Shown here piece by piece: positions 42,986 through 50,506 of a DNA stretch of 50,506 nt. The translations under genes were made by a program, and so were the position numbers. The first letter of the stretch is position 1; each line of letters starts with the position of its first letter. The stretch comes from Clostridia bacterium (GTDB taxonomy: Bacteria > Bacillota > Clostridia > Oscillospirales > Acutalibacteraceae), in NCBI GenBank assembly GCA_017473925.1, contig JAFUIY010000032.1, forward strand, positions 1-50,506. The letters are read 5' to 3'. Under the pieces are notes generated by a model. That model did no database searches. It was given only the letters and a program-made list of their open reading frames with translations, and was not told the DNA's origin.

Positions 42986-43665
42986 TACGGCTGCTGACTG
43001 AAGACAGAATAAATGATTTTACCCGTTTCTGTGAAAAACGGCTGACGGGTGCTGTCATCTACACAAGATTTCTTACCTACGGTCTGTATTCGGGTGATGT
43101 GTTTTTCTGGTATTCGGAGGATGAAGAGGGCAACGTAAAGGGCGTATTTTCAATGCTTGACGGCATACTTCTTGCCTGTACGGAAGAAACTGATGAAGAA
43201 GAAATCACTCTTTTTGCCCGTACTGTCGGTGCTATGAGCGTTACATACGGAAAAGCCCTGTATACACTCAAATATACAGGCAGCAACTGTGTATATTCCG
43301 AAGAGGATGTCAGCGGTGAAAACATAAAGGATGTCTTTGATGTTATCTTTGAGGCTGACGCCTGCAGAAAAGATTTTTTTGAACGCTGGTACACGGATGC
43401 TTCCCACAAAATCCGTCACGGGCTCATTCACGGCAAATGCATTTATGCAGACGGAATATGTGTCAGTGTTGCACTTACAAGCGGTGAAACAGACTCACTT
43501 GCAGTTATTTCCTCCGTTGCAACACGGGAGAAATACAGAAAAAAGGGCTTCGGTGAAAGGGTTGTTCTGTCTCTTGCTCAGTCCCTCGGAAAAGAAATAT
43601 ACCTCATGACAGACAATGAAAAAACAAAAAGCTGGTATGAAAAAACCGGCTTTTCGGTTTTGTAA
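42982..43665 (+). CDS. GNAT-family acetyltransferase
   Basis: 227 residues. The GNAT fold is in the C-terminal part: SSVATREKYRKKGFGERVVLSL holds the acetyl-CoA loop (R-K-K-G-F-G), and the protein ends NEKTKSWYEKTGFSVL. The N-terminal ~120 residues form a separate, poorly recognised domain. The ATG overlaps the M42 stop (ATGA). Coupling with two peptidases suggests a role on peptides or amino acids, but the acceptor is unknown. Confidence 0.8.
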   Translation: MIRLLTEDRINDFTRFCEKRLTGAVIYTRFLTYGLYSGDVFFWYSEDEEGNVKGVFSMLDGILLACTEETDEEEITLFARTVGAMSVTYGKALYTLKYTGSNCVYSEEDVSGENIKDVFDVIFEADACRKDFFERWYTDASHKIRHGLIHGKCIYADGICVSVALTSGETDSLAVISSVATREKYRKKGFGERVVLSLAQSLGKEIYLMTDNEKTKSWYEKTGFSVL

Positions 43666-43733
43666 ATTTGCCTTTACATCACTTTACTTTTTATGCTATT
43701 ATGATATAAATAAAATCCGGAAGGATGATTTTA

Positions 43734-45323
43734 ATGGAAATAAAGGTTTTGTCATCACTTGCAAAGGTTTTCTGCAATGAAATATGCGGAGAATACGAAA
43801 TTGATACACTCAGCTGTCTTAAAAAAGAGAGAACATCGTTTCTTGTTGCAGTAAAGCCTGAAAAGGATACTCAGGCAGAGTTCCTGACAGACTGCAGGAA
43901 TCTTAAAATATATAAAATCATGTTTGTGCCTGCAGAGTATCTTGCTCCCGACGACCGTGACGATTACTTTATAAGAAACGCAATGAAGGGCTACTATCCC
44001 GATGTGCTTGTTCCTCTTGACGGTGCAGTCTGCCTTAAAGAAAATGAATGGACTGCCGTATGGTGCGAATACACGGCAGATGATGAAAAGGAAGTTTCCG
44101 TTACAGTCAAGACTGCAGAAAAAACACAGACGGTTTCTCTTAAAACGGAAATTGCATCTGCATCACTCGATGAGCAGACTCTCATCTGTACACATTGGTT
44201 CCATGCTGACTGTCTTGCAGACTTCTATAATGTTCCCGTATGGAGTGAGGAACACTGGAAATACATAGAGAATTTTATGAAAGCCGCAAATGCACACGGC
44301 ATCAATTTTATTCTCACTCCGCTATTCACACCTCCTCTTGATACTGAAGTGGGCGGTGAAAGAACAACAGTACAGCTTGTTGATGTAAAAAGACATAATT
44401 ATCAGTATACATTCGGCTTTGATAAACTGAAAAGATGGATTGACCTTGCATTCAGCTGCGGAATGAAATATATTGAATTTTCACATCTTTATACTCAGTG
44501 GGGAGCTGCACACGCACCTAAGATTATGGCTGAAACAACAGACGGCTATAAGCGTATTTTCGGTTGGGAGACAAATGCCCACGGCAAGAGATACGAGGAA
44601 TTCCTCCGTCAGTTTGCAAAGGCTCTTATTGAATTCATTGACAATGAGGGTATCCGAGACAAGGTAATGTTCCACACATCGGATGAGCCCTCAACAGAGA
44701 ATATCTTTAAATACAGAAAATCAGCAAAGCTTATGAAAGAGCTTTTCGGCGATTTTAAAACGATTGACGCCCTTTCATCCTATATTTTCTACAAGACGGG
44801 GCTTATCAGGACTCCCGTGCCCGGTATTGAGCATATTGAGGATTTTGCAGGCAAGGTGCCTGAGCTGTGGACTTATTACTGCTGCGGCCCCTGCAGGGAA
44901 AACATGCCCAACAGATTCTTTGCGATGCCCTCTCTGAGAAACAGAATTCTCGGCTTTATCATGTATAAATACGATGTCAGGGGCTTCCTGCACTGGGGTC
45001 TCAATTTCTATAATACTCAGTATTCAAAGTTGCATATCAATCCCTTTGAGGTGACAGATGCAGGCGGAAAATTCCCTGCAGGCGACTCCTTTGAGCTTTA
45101 CCCTGCAGATGACGGCACTGCTTATACATCACTGCGCTTCAAGGTTTTCTATGATGCAATTCAGGACTTTGAAGCACTCCGTCTTCTTGAGAAGAAAATC
45201 GGCAGAGAAAAGACACTTGAAATTCTTGATGAGGGGCTTGATACACCCATTGACAATAAGCATTATCCTCACAGTGAAGAGTGGCTTATTGAAAAGAGAA
45301 GACAAATTAATTCATTACTGTAA
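43734..45323 (+). CDS. DUF4091-type putative glycoside hydrolase
   Basis: 529 residues, no signal peptide. The N-terminal ~140 residues are beta-rich; then a barrel-like region with NFILTPLFTPPLDTEVGG, YIEFSHLYTQWGA, MFHTSDEPS and GFLHWGLNFYN. The C terminus (FEALRLLEKKIGRE) matches the DUF4091 end seen in putative glycosidases of gut Firmicutes. SDEPS could hold the catalytic acid, but no activity is established. GGAAGG is nine bases before the ATG at 43734. Starts an operon with a phosphoesterase and a PLP enzyme. Confidence 0.78.
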   Translation: MEIKVLSSLAKVFCNEICGEYEIDTLSCLKKERTSFLVAVKPEKDTQAEFLTDCRNLKIYKIMFVPAEYLAPDDRDDYFIRNAMKGYYPDVLVPLDGAVCLKENEWTAVWCEYTADDEKEVSVTVKTAEKTQTVSLKTEIASASLDEQTLICTHWFHADCLADFYNVPVWSEEHWKYIENFMKAANAHGINFILTPLFTPPLDTEVGGERTTVQLVDVKRHNYQYTFGFDKLKRWIDLAFSCGMKYIEFSHLYTQWGAAHAPKIMAETTDGYKRIFGWETNAHGKRYEEFLRQFAKALIEFIDNEGIRDKVMFHTSDEPSTENIFKYRKSAKLMKELFGDFKTIDALSSYIFYKTGLIRTPVPGIEHIEDFAGKVPELWTYYCCGPCRENMPNRFFAMPSLRNRILGFIMYKYDVRGFLHWGLNFYNTQYSKLHINPFEVTDAGGKFPAGDSFELYPADDGTAYTSLRFKVFYDAIQDFEALRLLEKKIGREKTLEILDEGLDTPIDNKHYPHSEEWLIEKRRQINSLL

Positions 45324-45332
45324 GGTGATTTT

Positions 45333-46406
45333 ATGTTGCTGACAAATCCCTGTGTTTTTGCGGCAGGAGATACATATCAGATATTTGTCCCCGTAAAAAA
45401 AGAATCCGTTATGTGGGTTAAAATCGGTGATAAGTGTTATTACGATGAAGCAAACGGTGTGCTCAGGTCGCTTTCAAGAGTGCACAGGATAACCGTACCT
45501 GTGAAAGCCCTTGATGAGGCAAAGAAATACACCGTCTGCAATCAGGAAATCAAAGGCAGACGGAAGGCATATTTCAACAAAATGAAGCCCTTGGAGGAGT
45601 ATGAGTATGCTTTCACTCCCGTAACGGGTGACGAAGTGAGATGCTATCACATTTCCGACACTCACAACAGAGTCGAGGAGCCCGTAAAGGCTGCAGAAGA
45701 ATTCGGAAAGATTGATTTTCTTATTCTCAACGGCGATGTGCCCAATCACTGCGGAAATATAAAGTATTTCAACAGCATTTATGAGATTGTCGGCAGAATA
45801 ACGGGAGGTAACATTCCTGCAGTTTTTGTCAGAGGCAATCACGATATAAGGGGAAGCTATGCAGAGATTTTCGGTGATTATATACCCACCGTTGACGGCA
45901 ACACCTTCTTCACCTTCAGAGTCGGCAATATATGGGGTCTTGCCCTTGACTGCGGTGAGGACAAGCCCGACACAAACCCCGAATACGGCGAAACGATATG
46001 CTGTCATTATTTCCGTGAAAGGGAAACTCAGTTCATTGAAAGGGTTGCAGACTGCGACTGCCACAAGGACGAAACAATAATGAAAAAAATCATTGTTGTT
46101 CATAACCCTTTCACCATGCAGTATAAAGAGCCCTTCAATATTGAAGAGGAAATGTTCACCCACTGGGCGAGGGTGATAAAAGAAAAAATAAAGCCCGACC
46201 TTATGCTCTGCGGTCACCTGCACAGAACGGGAATTCATCCCGTGGGTGGTGACATTGATGTTTTCGGACAGCCATGTACCGTTGTTGTCGGCTCAAAGCC
46301 CGATGATAATTATTTCAAAGGCGTAGGGTATATTTTCAGAAAGGATAAAACAGATGTGATCTTCACCGATTCAGACGGAAAGCGTGAAGAGTTCACGGTT
46401 GATTGA
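45333..46406 (+). CDS. Metallophosphoesterase
   Basis: 357 residues. A beta-rich N-terminal domain (~100 residues) precedes a calcineurin-like phosphoesterase domain with all five motifs: DTHN (H-bearing start), NGDVPNH, RGNHDIRG, VVHNPF and CGHLH. It has no signal peptide, so it acts in the cytoplasm on a phosphomonoester or diester. It lies 9 bases after the DUF4091 gene and 10 before the PLP-enzyme gene. Substrate unknown. Confidence 0.87.
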   Translation: MLLTNPCVFAAGDTYQIFVPVKKESVMWVKIGDKCYYDEANGVLRSLSRVHRITVPVKALDEAKKYTVCNQEIKGRRKAYFNKMKPLEEYEYAFTPVTGDEVRCYHISDTHNRVEEPVKAAEEFGKIDFLILNGDVPNHCGNIKYFNSIYEIVGRITGGNIPAVFVRGNHDIRGSYAEIFGDYIPTVDGNTFFTFRVGNIWGLALDCGEDKPDTNPEYGETICCHYFRERETQFIERVADCDCHKDETIMKKIIVVHNPFTMQYKEPFNIEEEMFTHWARVIKEKIKPDLMLCGHLHRTGIHPVGGDIDVFGQPCTVVVGSKPDDNYFKGVGYIFRKDKTDVIFTDSDGKREEFTVD

Positions 46407-46416
46407 AAGGATATAT

Positions 46417-47685
46417 ATGGATAATCAGTTTTTTAAGTTTGACGACAGACTCAATAATGCGGCAAAGGAAGCTCTTGAAAAAGCAAAGGGTGCATTTGCA
46501 CGTATTGATGAAATGACAGAATACAATCAGCACAAGGTGCTTTCTGCATTTATTGAAAACAGAGTCAGTGAAACACAGCTCTGGGGTACAACCGGCTACG
46601 GCTACGGTGACTCGGGCAGAGAGCTTGCAGACAAAATTGTTGCGGATGTTTTCGGTGCAGAGGATGCGATAATCCGTTATTCAATCGCATGCGGTACACA
46701 TGCTCTGGGTATTGCGCTGTTTTCACTTCTCCGTCCCGGTGACAATATGCTCTGCATCACGGGCAGACCATATGATACAATCTGTCCCGTTATAGGCATG
46801 GACGGTAAAAACGGTCAGGGCTCCCTTGCAGATTTCGGCGTGACATACCTGCAGACAGACCTTGATGAAAACGGTCATCTTGATTATGAGGCAATTGAAA
46901 AAGCCGTAAAGGCAAACAAAATACGCCTTGTATATCTTCAGCGTTCAAGGGGCTACACTCTGCGTGACAGCCTTTCTGTTGAAGAAATCGGCAAGGCGGT
47001 AAAGATAGTAAAAGAAAATTCCGACGCACTTGTTATGGTTGACAACTGCTACGGTGAATTTGTTGAAAAAACAGAGCCTACAGCAGTGGGTGCAGACCTT
47101 ATCGTCGGCAGTCTTATCAAGAATCCCGGCGGCGGTGTTGCAAAGTGCGGCGGTTACATGGCAGGCACAAAAGAAGCCATCGACCTTTGCTCATACAGAC
47201 TCACAACTCCCTCACTCGGCAAGGAGGTCGGAGCTTCTCTTGAAAGCACAAGAGAAATTCTCATGGGACTTTTTCATGCTCCCCATGTTGTGGGTGAAGC
47301 ACTGAAAACGGCTGTCTTTGCGGCATCTCTTTTTGAGGACTTCGGCTTTGAAACAACTCCCTCATCAGATGAAGCAAGACACGACATCATTCAGGCTATC
47401 AAGCTGAAAAACAGCGAAAACCTTATTGCATTCTGTCAGGGACTGCAAAAAGGTTCTCCGGTTGATTCTTATGTTACTCCCGAGCCCTGGGACATGCCCG
47501 GTTACCCCTGTCAGGTAATTATGGCTGCAGGTGCATTCACATCAGGCTCATCAATCGAGCTTTCTGCCGATGCTCCTCTCAGGGAGCCCTTTGCTGTATG
47601 GATGCAGGGCGGTCTTAACTTCCACAGCGGTAAAATCGGCATTATGCTCGCCGCTCAGGAAATGATAAAAAGAAATCTTATATAA
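46417..47685 (+). CDS. Methionine gamma-lyase family PLP enzyme (YnbB-like)
   Basis: 422 residues. This is the family once called 'aluminium resistance protein' (Met_gamma_lyase, PF06838 type). TGYGYGDSGRE, VYLQRSRGY, MVDNCYGEF and LIKNPGGGVAKCGGYMAG, which holds the PLP lysine, are all recognisable. Family members are cytoplasmic PLP enzymes of fold type I with poorly known substrates. The ATG at 46417 has GAAAGG six bases upstream; a start inside the phosphoesterase gene is less likely. Third gene of the DUF4091 operon, closed by the terminator at 47698. Confidence 0.9.
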   Translation: MDNQFFKFDDRLNNAAKEALEKAKGAFARIDEMTEYNQHKVLSAFIENRVSETQLWGTTGYGYGDSGRELADKIVADVFGAEDAIIRYSIACGTHALGIALFSLLRPGDNMLCITGRPYDTICPVIGMDGKNGQGSLADFGVTYLQTDLDENGHLDYEAIEKAVKANKIRLVYLQRSRGYTLRDSLSVEEIGKAVKIVKENSDALVMVDNCYGEFVEKTEPTAVGADLIVGSLIKNPGGGVAKCGGYMAGTKEAIDLCSYRLTTPSLGKEVGASLESTREILMGLFHAPHVVGEALKTAVFAASLFEDFGFETTPSSDEARHDIIQAIKLKNSENLIAFCQGLQKGSPVDSYVTPEPWDMPGYPCQVIMAAGAFTSGSSIELSADAPLREPFAVWMQGGLNFHSGKIGIMLAAQEMIKRNLI

Positions 47686-47697
47686 ACCTCAATAATA

Positions 47698-47730
47698 ATT
47701 ACAGCAATGTATATTTGCTGTAATTTTTTA
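47698..47730 (+). terminator. Terminator of the DUF4091 operon
   Basis: ATTACAGCAA (47698-47707) pairs with TTGCTGTAAT (47715-47724), followed by TTTTTATT. Confidence 0.9.
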
Positions 47731-47759
47731 TTGCAAATATACATAAAAAGGTGTATACT
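47731..47759 (+). promoter_or_regulatory. Promoter of the RING/zinc-ribbon gene
   Basis: TTGCAA (47731-47736), a 17-base spacer and TATACT (47754-47759), directly after the previous terminator. Confidence 0.7.
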
Positions 47760-47790
47760 ATTATAATAATCATTTTTGGAAGTGAAATAT

Positions 47791-48852
47791 ATGAATTATA
47801 CAGGAATTGACTGTCCCGTCTGTAATACAAAATTCGGTGACAGCGACGATGTTGTCGTCTGTCCTGTTTGCGGCACACCTCATCACAGAGAATGCTGGCA
47901 CAGAAACGGCAGATGCATAAATGAAGAAAAGCACATTGAAGGCTTTATCTGGCAGATGACGGATATTCCCGTTGCTCCTGCACAGAAAACGGAAGAAAAT
48001 GTAAAAGTTTGTCCCCGTTGCGGAGAAAACAATCCCCCTTACGAGCCCGTTTGTATCAGATGCGGAGAAAGGCTGAAAAATCAGGACTCAGCCTCAATGC
48101 ATATGCCTCCTCTTGAGGGAAATCCTGCAGCAAACTGGCAGACAGAAGCAAATCCCAACGACTTTTCACCCTATCAGAATGTTTATGCACAGGATGCAAA
48201 AACCCTTTACGGTGAAGATGCGATGATTGAGGATATCCCTGCCTCTGAGGTTGCTGAATATATACAGAAGGACTCTTCAAAGTACATCGGCAGAATGCTG
48301 AAAATGCAGGAAAAGAACACAAAGCTCAGCTGGAGCTGGGCATCTGCTCTCGGCTCATTCTTCTGGTGCTTTTACAGAAGAATGTCAGGACTCGGTACAG
48401 TTCTGCTCCTTATATATCTGACAGTTTCATTTGCTGCAAGCCTGATTATTCCCGTCATTGCAAAATTCTCAAACCCTGCGATGTATGACGAATACCTCAC
48501 CCTTGCAACTGCACTCACAGACCTTATGACTCATCTGCTTGACAGCGGTGCTGTAAACCTCCCGCCCGAATACTATGAGCTCTGGGGACAGCTTATGTCT
48601 ACTCCCCTTATGATTGCATCAATAATTGTCAACGGAGCAACAATGCTCATCATATGCGTGACAACAGGCTTCTTCGGCACACATTTCTACAAGAAGAAGG
48701 TCCTCAAGGACATCAGGACAATCAGACGGGTTTCAATAAACTCAGTTTCATATCACATGTATCTCAGACAGCGCGGTAATGTTTCCGTCATCAATCTTAT
48801 GCTCCCCGTAATGATTTACATGCTATACACAATGATTACGGCTTATTTATAA
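47791..48852 (+). CDS. Membrane protein with RING-like and zinc-ribbon domains
   Basis: 353 residues. An N-terminal prokaryotic RING-type finger has CPVC, CPVCGTPHHRECW and CINEEKH (residues ~8-55); a zinc ribbon follows with CPRCGENNPPYEPVCIRCGE (~80-100). After an acidic linker come at least two or three membrane segments (from SWASALGSFFWCFYRRM, about residue 185, onward) like DUF2628 proteins. No enzymatic residues are seen. The ATG at 47791 follows GGAAGTGA. It ends 10 bases before rlmD and is probably co-transcribed with it. Function unknown. Confidence 0.75.
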   Translation: MNYTGIDCPVCNTKFGDSDDVVVCPVCGTPHHRECWHRNGRCINEEKHIEGFIWQMTDIPVAPAQKTEENVKVCPRCGENNPPYEPVCIRCGERLKNQDSASMHMPPLEGNPAANWQTEANPNDFSPYQNVYAQDAKTLYGEDAMIEDIPASEVAEYIQKDSSKYIGRMLKMQEKNTKLSWSWASALGSFFWCFYRRMSGLGTVLLLIYLTVSFAASLIIPVIAKFSNPAMYDEYLTLATALTDLMTHLLDSGAVNLPPEYYELWGQLMSTPLMIASIIVNGATMLIICVTTGFFGTHFYKKKVLKDIRTIRRVSINSVSYHMYLRQRGNVSVINLMLPVMIYMLYTMITAYL

Positions 48853-48862
48853 GGACAGTAAA

Positions 48863-50506
48863 ATGGAAAAATATCCTCTCAAGAAAAATCAGGACATCGA
48901 AATTGAAATAACAGGCATCACAACAGAAGGCAGCGGCGTCGGTCACTATGACGGCATTGCTGTCTTTGTACCCAACACGGCAACAGGTGATGTCATTGAA
49001 TGCCACATCATAAAAACAAAGAAAAACTATGCTGTCGGCAAAATCAAAAACATCATAAAAGCATCACAGTCAAGAATTATTCCCGACTGTGAGGTTTTCT
49101 CCCATTGCGGAGGCTGTGCATTCAGACACATGAATTACACTGCCGAATGCGAATTGAAAAAGCAGAGGGTTATTGATGCTTTTTCAAGGCTCGGCCATAT
49201 AGAAATTTCGCCCGAAGAAATCATAAAATCGGGCAGAGAAAACCGTTACCGTAACAAGGCACAGTACCCGGTAAGGCTCGAAAACGGAAAAATCAATATC
49301 GGCTTTTTTGCACAGAATTCTCACAGAGTTATTGACTGTGACGACTGTATGCTTCAGCCGAAAGAATTCGGAAAAATTGTTTCAGCATTCAGAAAATGGA
49401 TAGATAAAAACAACATTTCAGTCTATAACGAAGAAACACACAAGGGCTTACTCAGACATATTTACATCAGAAAAGCCTTTGAAACAAATCAGGTTATGGT
49501 CTGTGCTGTTATAAACGGTCACAATCTGCCGAAGAAAGATGACCTTATTGTTTCACTTCTTAAATGCACCGACAATATTGCTTCAATCACCGTAAACGAA
49601 AACACAAACGACAGCAATGTTATTCTCGGCAAGAAGTGTTACACAATATGGGGCAGTGACTTCATTGAGGACATCCTTTGTGGTGTGAAAGTGCGTATCT
49701 CTCCCCTTTCATTCTATCAGGTCAACCGTGACCAGGCTGAAAACCTTTACAATAAGGCTTGCGAATATGCACAGCTTGATGAGAATGACACTCTCCTTGA
49801 CCTTTACTGCGGTGCAGGTACAATAGGACTTTCAATGGCAAGGAAAGTGAAGACTCTTATCGGTGTTGAAATAATCCCCGAAGCCATTGAGGATGCAAAA
49901 ATCAATGCAGAGCTGAATGGTATTGACAATGCTGAATTCATATGCGGTGATGCTCCCGAGGCGGCAAAAATCCTTGCCGACAGAGGCATAAAGCCCGATG
50001 TAATAATAGTTGACCCACCGAGAAAGGGCTGTGCGGCAGACCTGCTTGACACAATCGACTCAATGAACCCGAAAAGGCTTGTGTACATCTCCTGCGACCC
50101 TGCAACCCTTGCAAGAGATTGTGCAATCCTTAAAGCAAAAGGCTTTGAGGTTCAGAAGGTCACTCCCGTGGACATGTTCCCGAAAACAAGCCATGTGGAA
50201 ACGGTTGTCTTGCTTTCCAAGGGTGAGGTCGACTCGAAAAAAATTCGGGTTGAGTTCTCTTTGGAAGATATGGATATGTCGGAGTTCCAAGATGGAGCAA
50301 CCTATCCGCAGATCAAGGAGTATGTGTTGGAGCATACCGGACTGAAAGTTTCCAACCTTTATATCTCACAGATCAAACGGAAATGCGGGATTGAGGTAGG
50401 CAAAAATTATAATCTGCCGAAATCCGAGGATTCCAGACAGCCCCAGTGTCCGCCGGAAAAAGAGAAAGCAATCCGAGAAGCATTCAAATATTTTGGGATG
50501 ATCTAA
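48863..50506 (+). CDS. rlmD: 23S rRNA (uracil-5-)-methyltransferase with foreign 3' tail
   Basis: 547 residues. Methylates a uracil at C5 in 23S rRNA (RumA/RlmD/RlmCD type). A TRAM domain (1-60), iron-sulfur cysteines (HCGGCAFRHM and a later CDDC), the SAM site LDLYCGAGTIGLSM, VDPPRKGC and the catalytic YISCDPATLARD are present. The usual C terminus, SHVETVVLLSK, is at about residue 450. About 90 extra residues follow, with codon choice unlike the rest (CGG, CGA, GGG, GGA, TTG, CCG). The tail contains GATYPQIKEYVLEHTGLKV and ends YFGMI. The window ends on the stop codon. The tail looks imported; see findings. Confidence 0.93.
   Translation: MEKYPLKKNQDIEIEITGITTEGSGVGHYDGIAVFVPNTATGDVIECHIIKTKKNYAVGKIKNIIKASQSRIIPDCEVFSHCGGCAFRHMNYTAECELKKQRVIDAFSRLGHIEISPEEIIKSGRENRYRNKAQYPVRLENGKINIGFFAQNSHRVIDCDDCMLQPKEFGKIVSAFRKWIDKNNISVYNEETHKGLLRHIYIRKAFETNQVMVCAVINGHNLPKKDDLIVSLLKCTDNIASITVNENTNDSNVILGKKCYTIWGSDFIEDILCGVKVRISPLSFYQVNRDQAENLYNKACEYAQLDENDTLLDLYCGAGTIGLSMARKVKTLIGVEIIPEAIEDAKINAELNGIDNAEFICGDAPEAAKILADRGIKPDVIIVDPPRKGCAADLLDTIDSMNPKRLVYISCDPATLARDCAILKAKGFEVQKVTPVDMFPKTSHVETVVLLSKGEVDSKKIRVEFSLEDMDMSEFQDGATYPQIKEYVLEHTGLKVSNLYISQIKRKCGIEVGKNYNLPKSEDSRQPQCPPEKEKAIREAFKYFGMI

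Noticed and set aside
45474-46238. 254-residue frame antisense to the metallophosphoesterase gene
   Set aside because: The sense strand carries all five phosphoesterase motifs and a ribosome site; the antisense frame has neither.

Overview
The window looks like a piece of the chromosome of a gut-type, low-to-mid GC Clostridia member (Ruminococcaceae/Oscillospiraceae-like). Reasons: strong AGGAGG ribosome binding sites and TTGACA/TATAAT promoters, a type A RNase P RNA, AddA/AddB in place of RecBCD, a paired GlgC/GlgD glycogen system, an ECF sigma/anti-sigma pair, a SpoIIQ-like M23 protein and many intracellular glycosidases with MFS (GPH-type) sugar carriers. The assignment is inferred from gene content only; no 16S gene is present.

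Layout. 1-6260 (minus): a two-gene ABC exporter, then an HD-domain protein, a CmpB-type membrane protein, an MFS carrier and a small membrane protein in one run. 6531-17299 (plus): rnpB, addB, addA, a GH30 glycosidase and a GPH carrier, nearly gap-free after addB. 17549-24170 (minus): parB-serS, then glgB-glgC-glgD. 24449-28139 (minus): an MFS carrier and a secreted alpha/beta hydrolase. 28349-34348 (plus): a GPH carrier, then a four-gene sugar operon (TIM-barrel isomerase, GH109-like Gfo/Idh protein, BadF-type kinase, GH4 6-phospho-glycosidase). 34439-35718 (minus): ECF sigma factor and membrane anti-sigma-like protein. 35804-37000: two near-identical copies of a compact locus that looks like a type I toxin-antitoxin module, with a GNAT gene between them. 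37065-38819: GH35 beta-galactosidase. 38859-40235 (minus): SpoIIQ-like M23 protein and an LPXTG-type surface protein with six 12-residue repeats. 40567-50506 (plus): a small acidic protein, two M42 peptidases and a GNAT, a DUF4091/phosphoesterase/PLP-enzyme operon, a RING/zinc-ribbon membrane protein and rlmD.

The most striking feature is the pair of small loci at 35804-36113 and 36686-36997. Each has perfect-spacing convergent promoters, a tiny hydrophobic peptide gene on the minus strand, a terminator hairpin where the two transcripts meet, and a GAAA-tetraloop hairpin that covers the peptide's ribosome binding site. The outer 85 and 70 bases are (almost) identical between copies, while the peptide and hairpin stems differ. 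This matches the architecture of Fst/par-like type I toxin-antitoxin systems, but the peptides are not ones I can name.

Other points of interest: a family of non-coding palindromic elements sharing the end AACAGTAATTTRTC, two of which supply the stop codon of the adjacent gene; a six-hairpin array at 17298-17443; a foreign-looking 3' tail on rlmD that suggests an integrative-element attachment site; and an operon holding two NAD-dependent glycosidase families with a kinase but no PTS.
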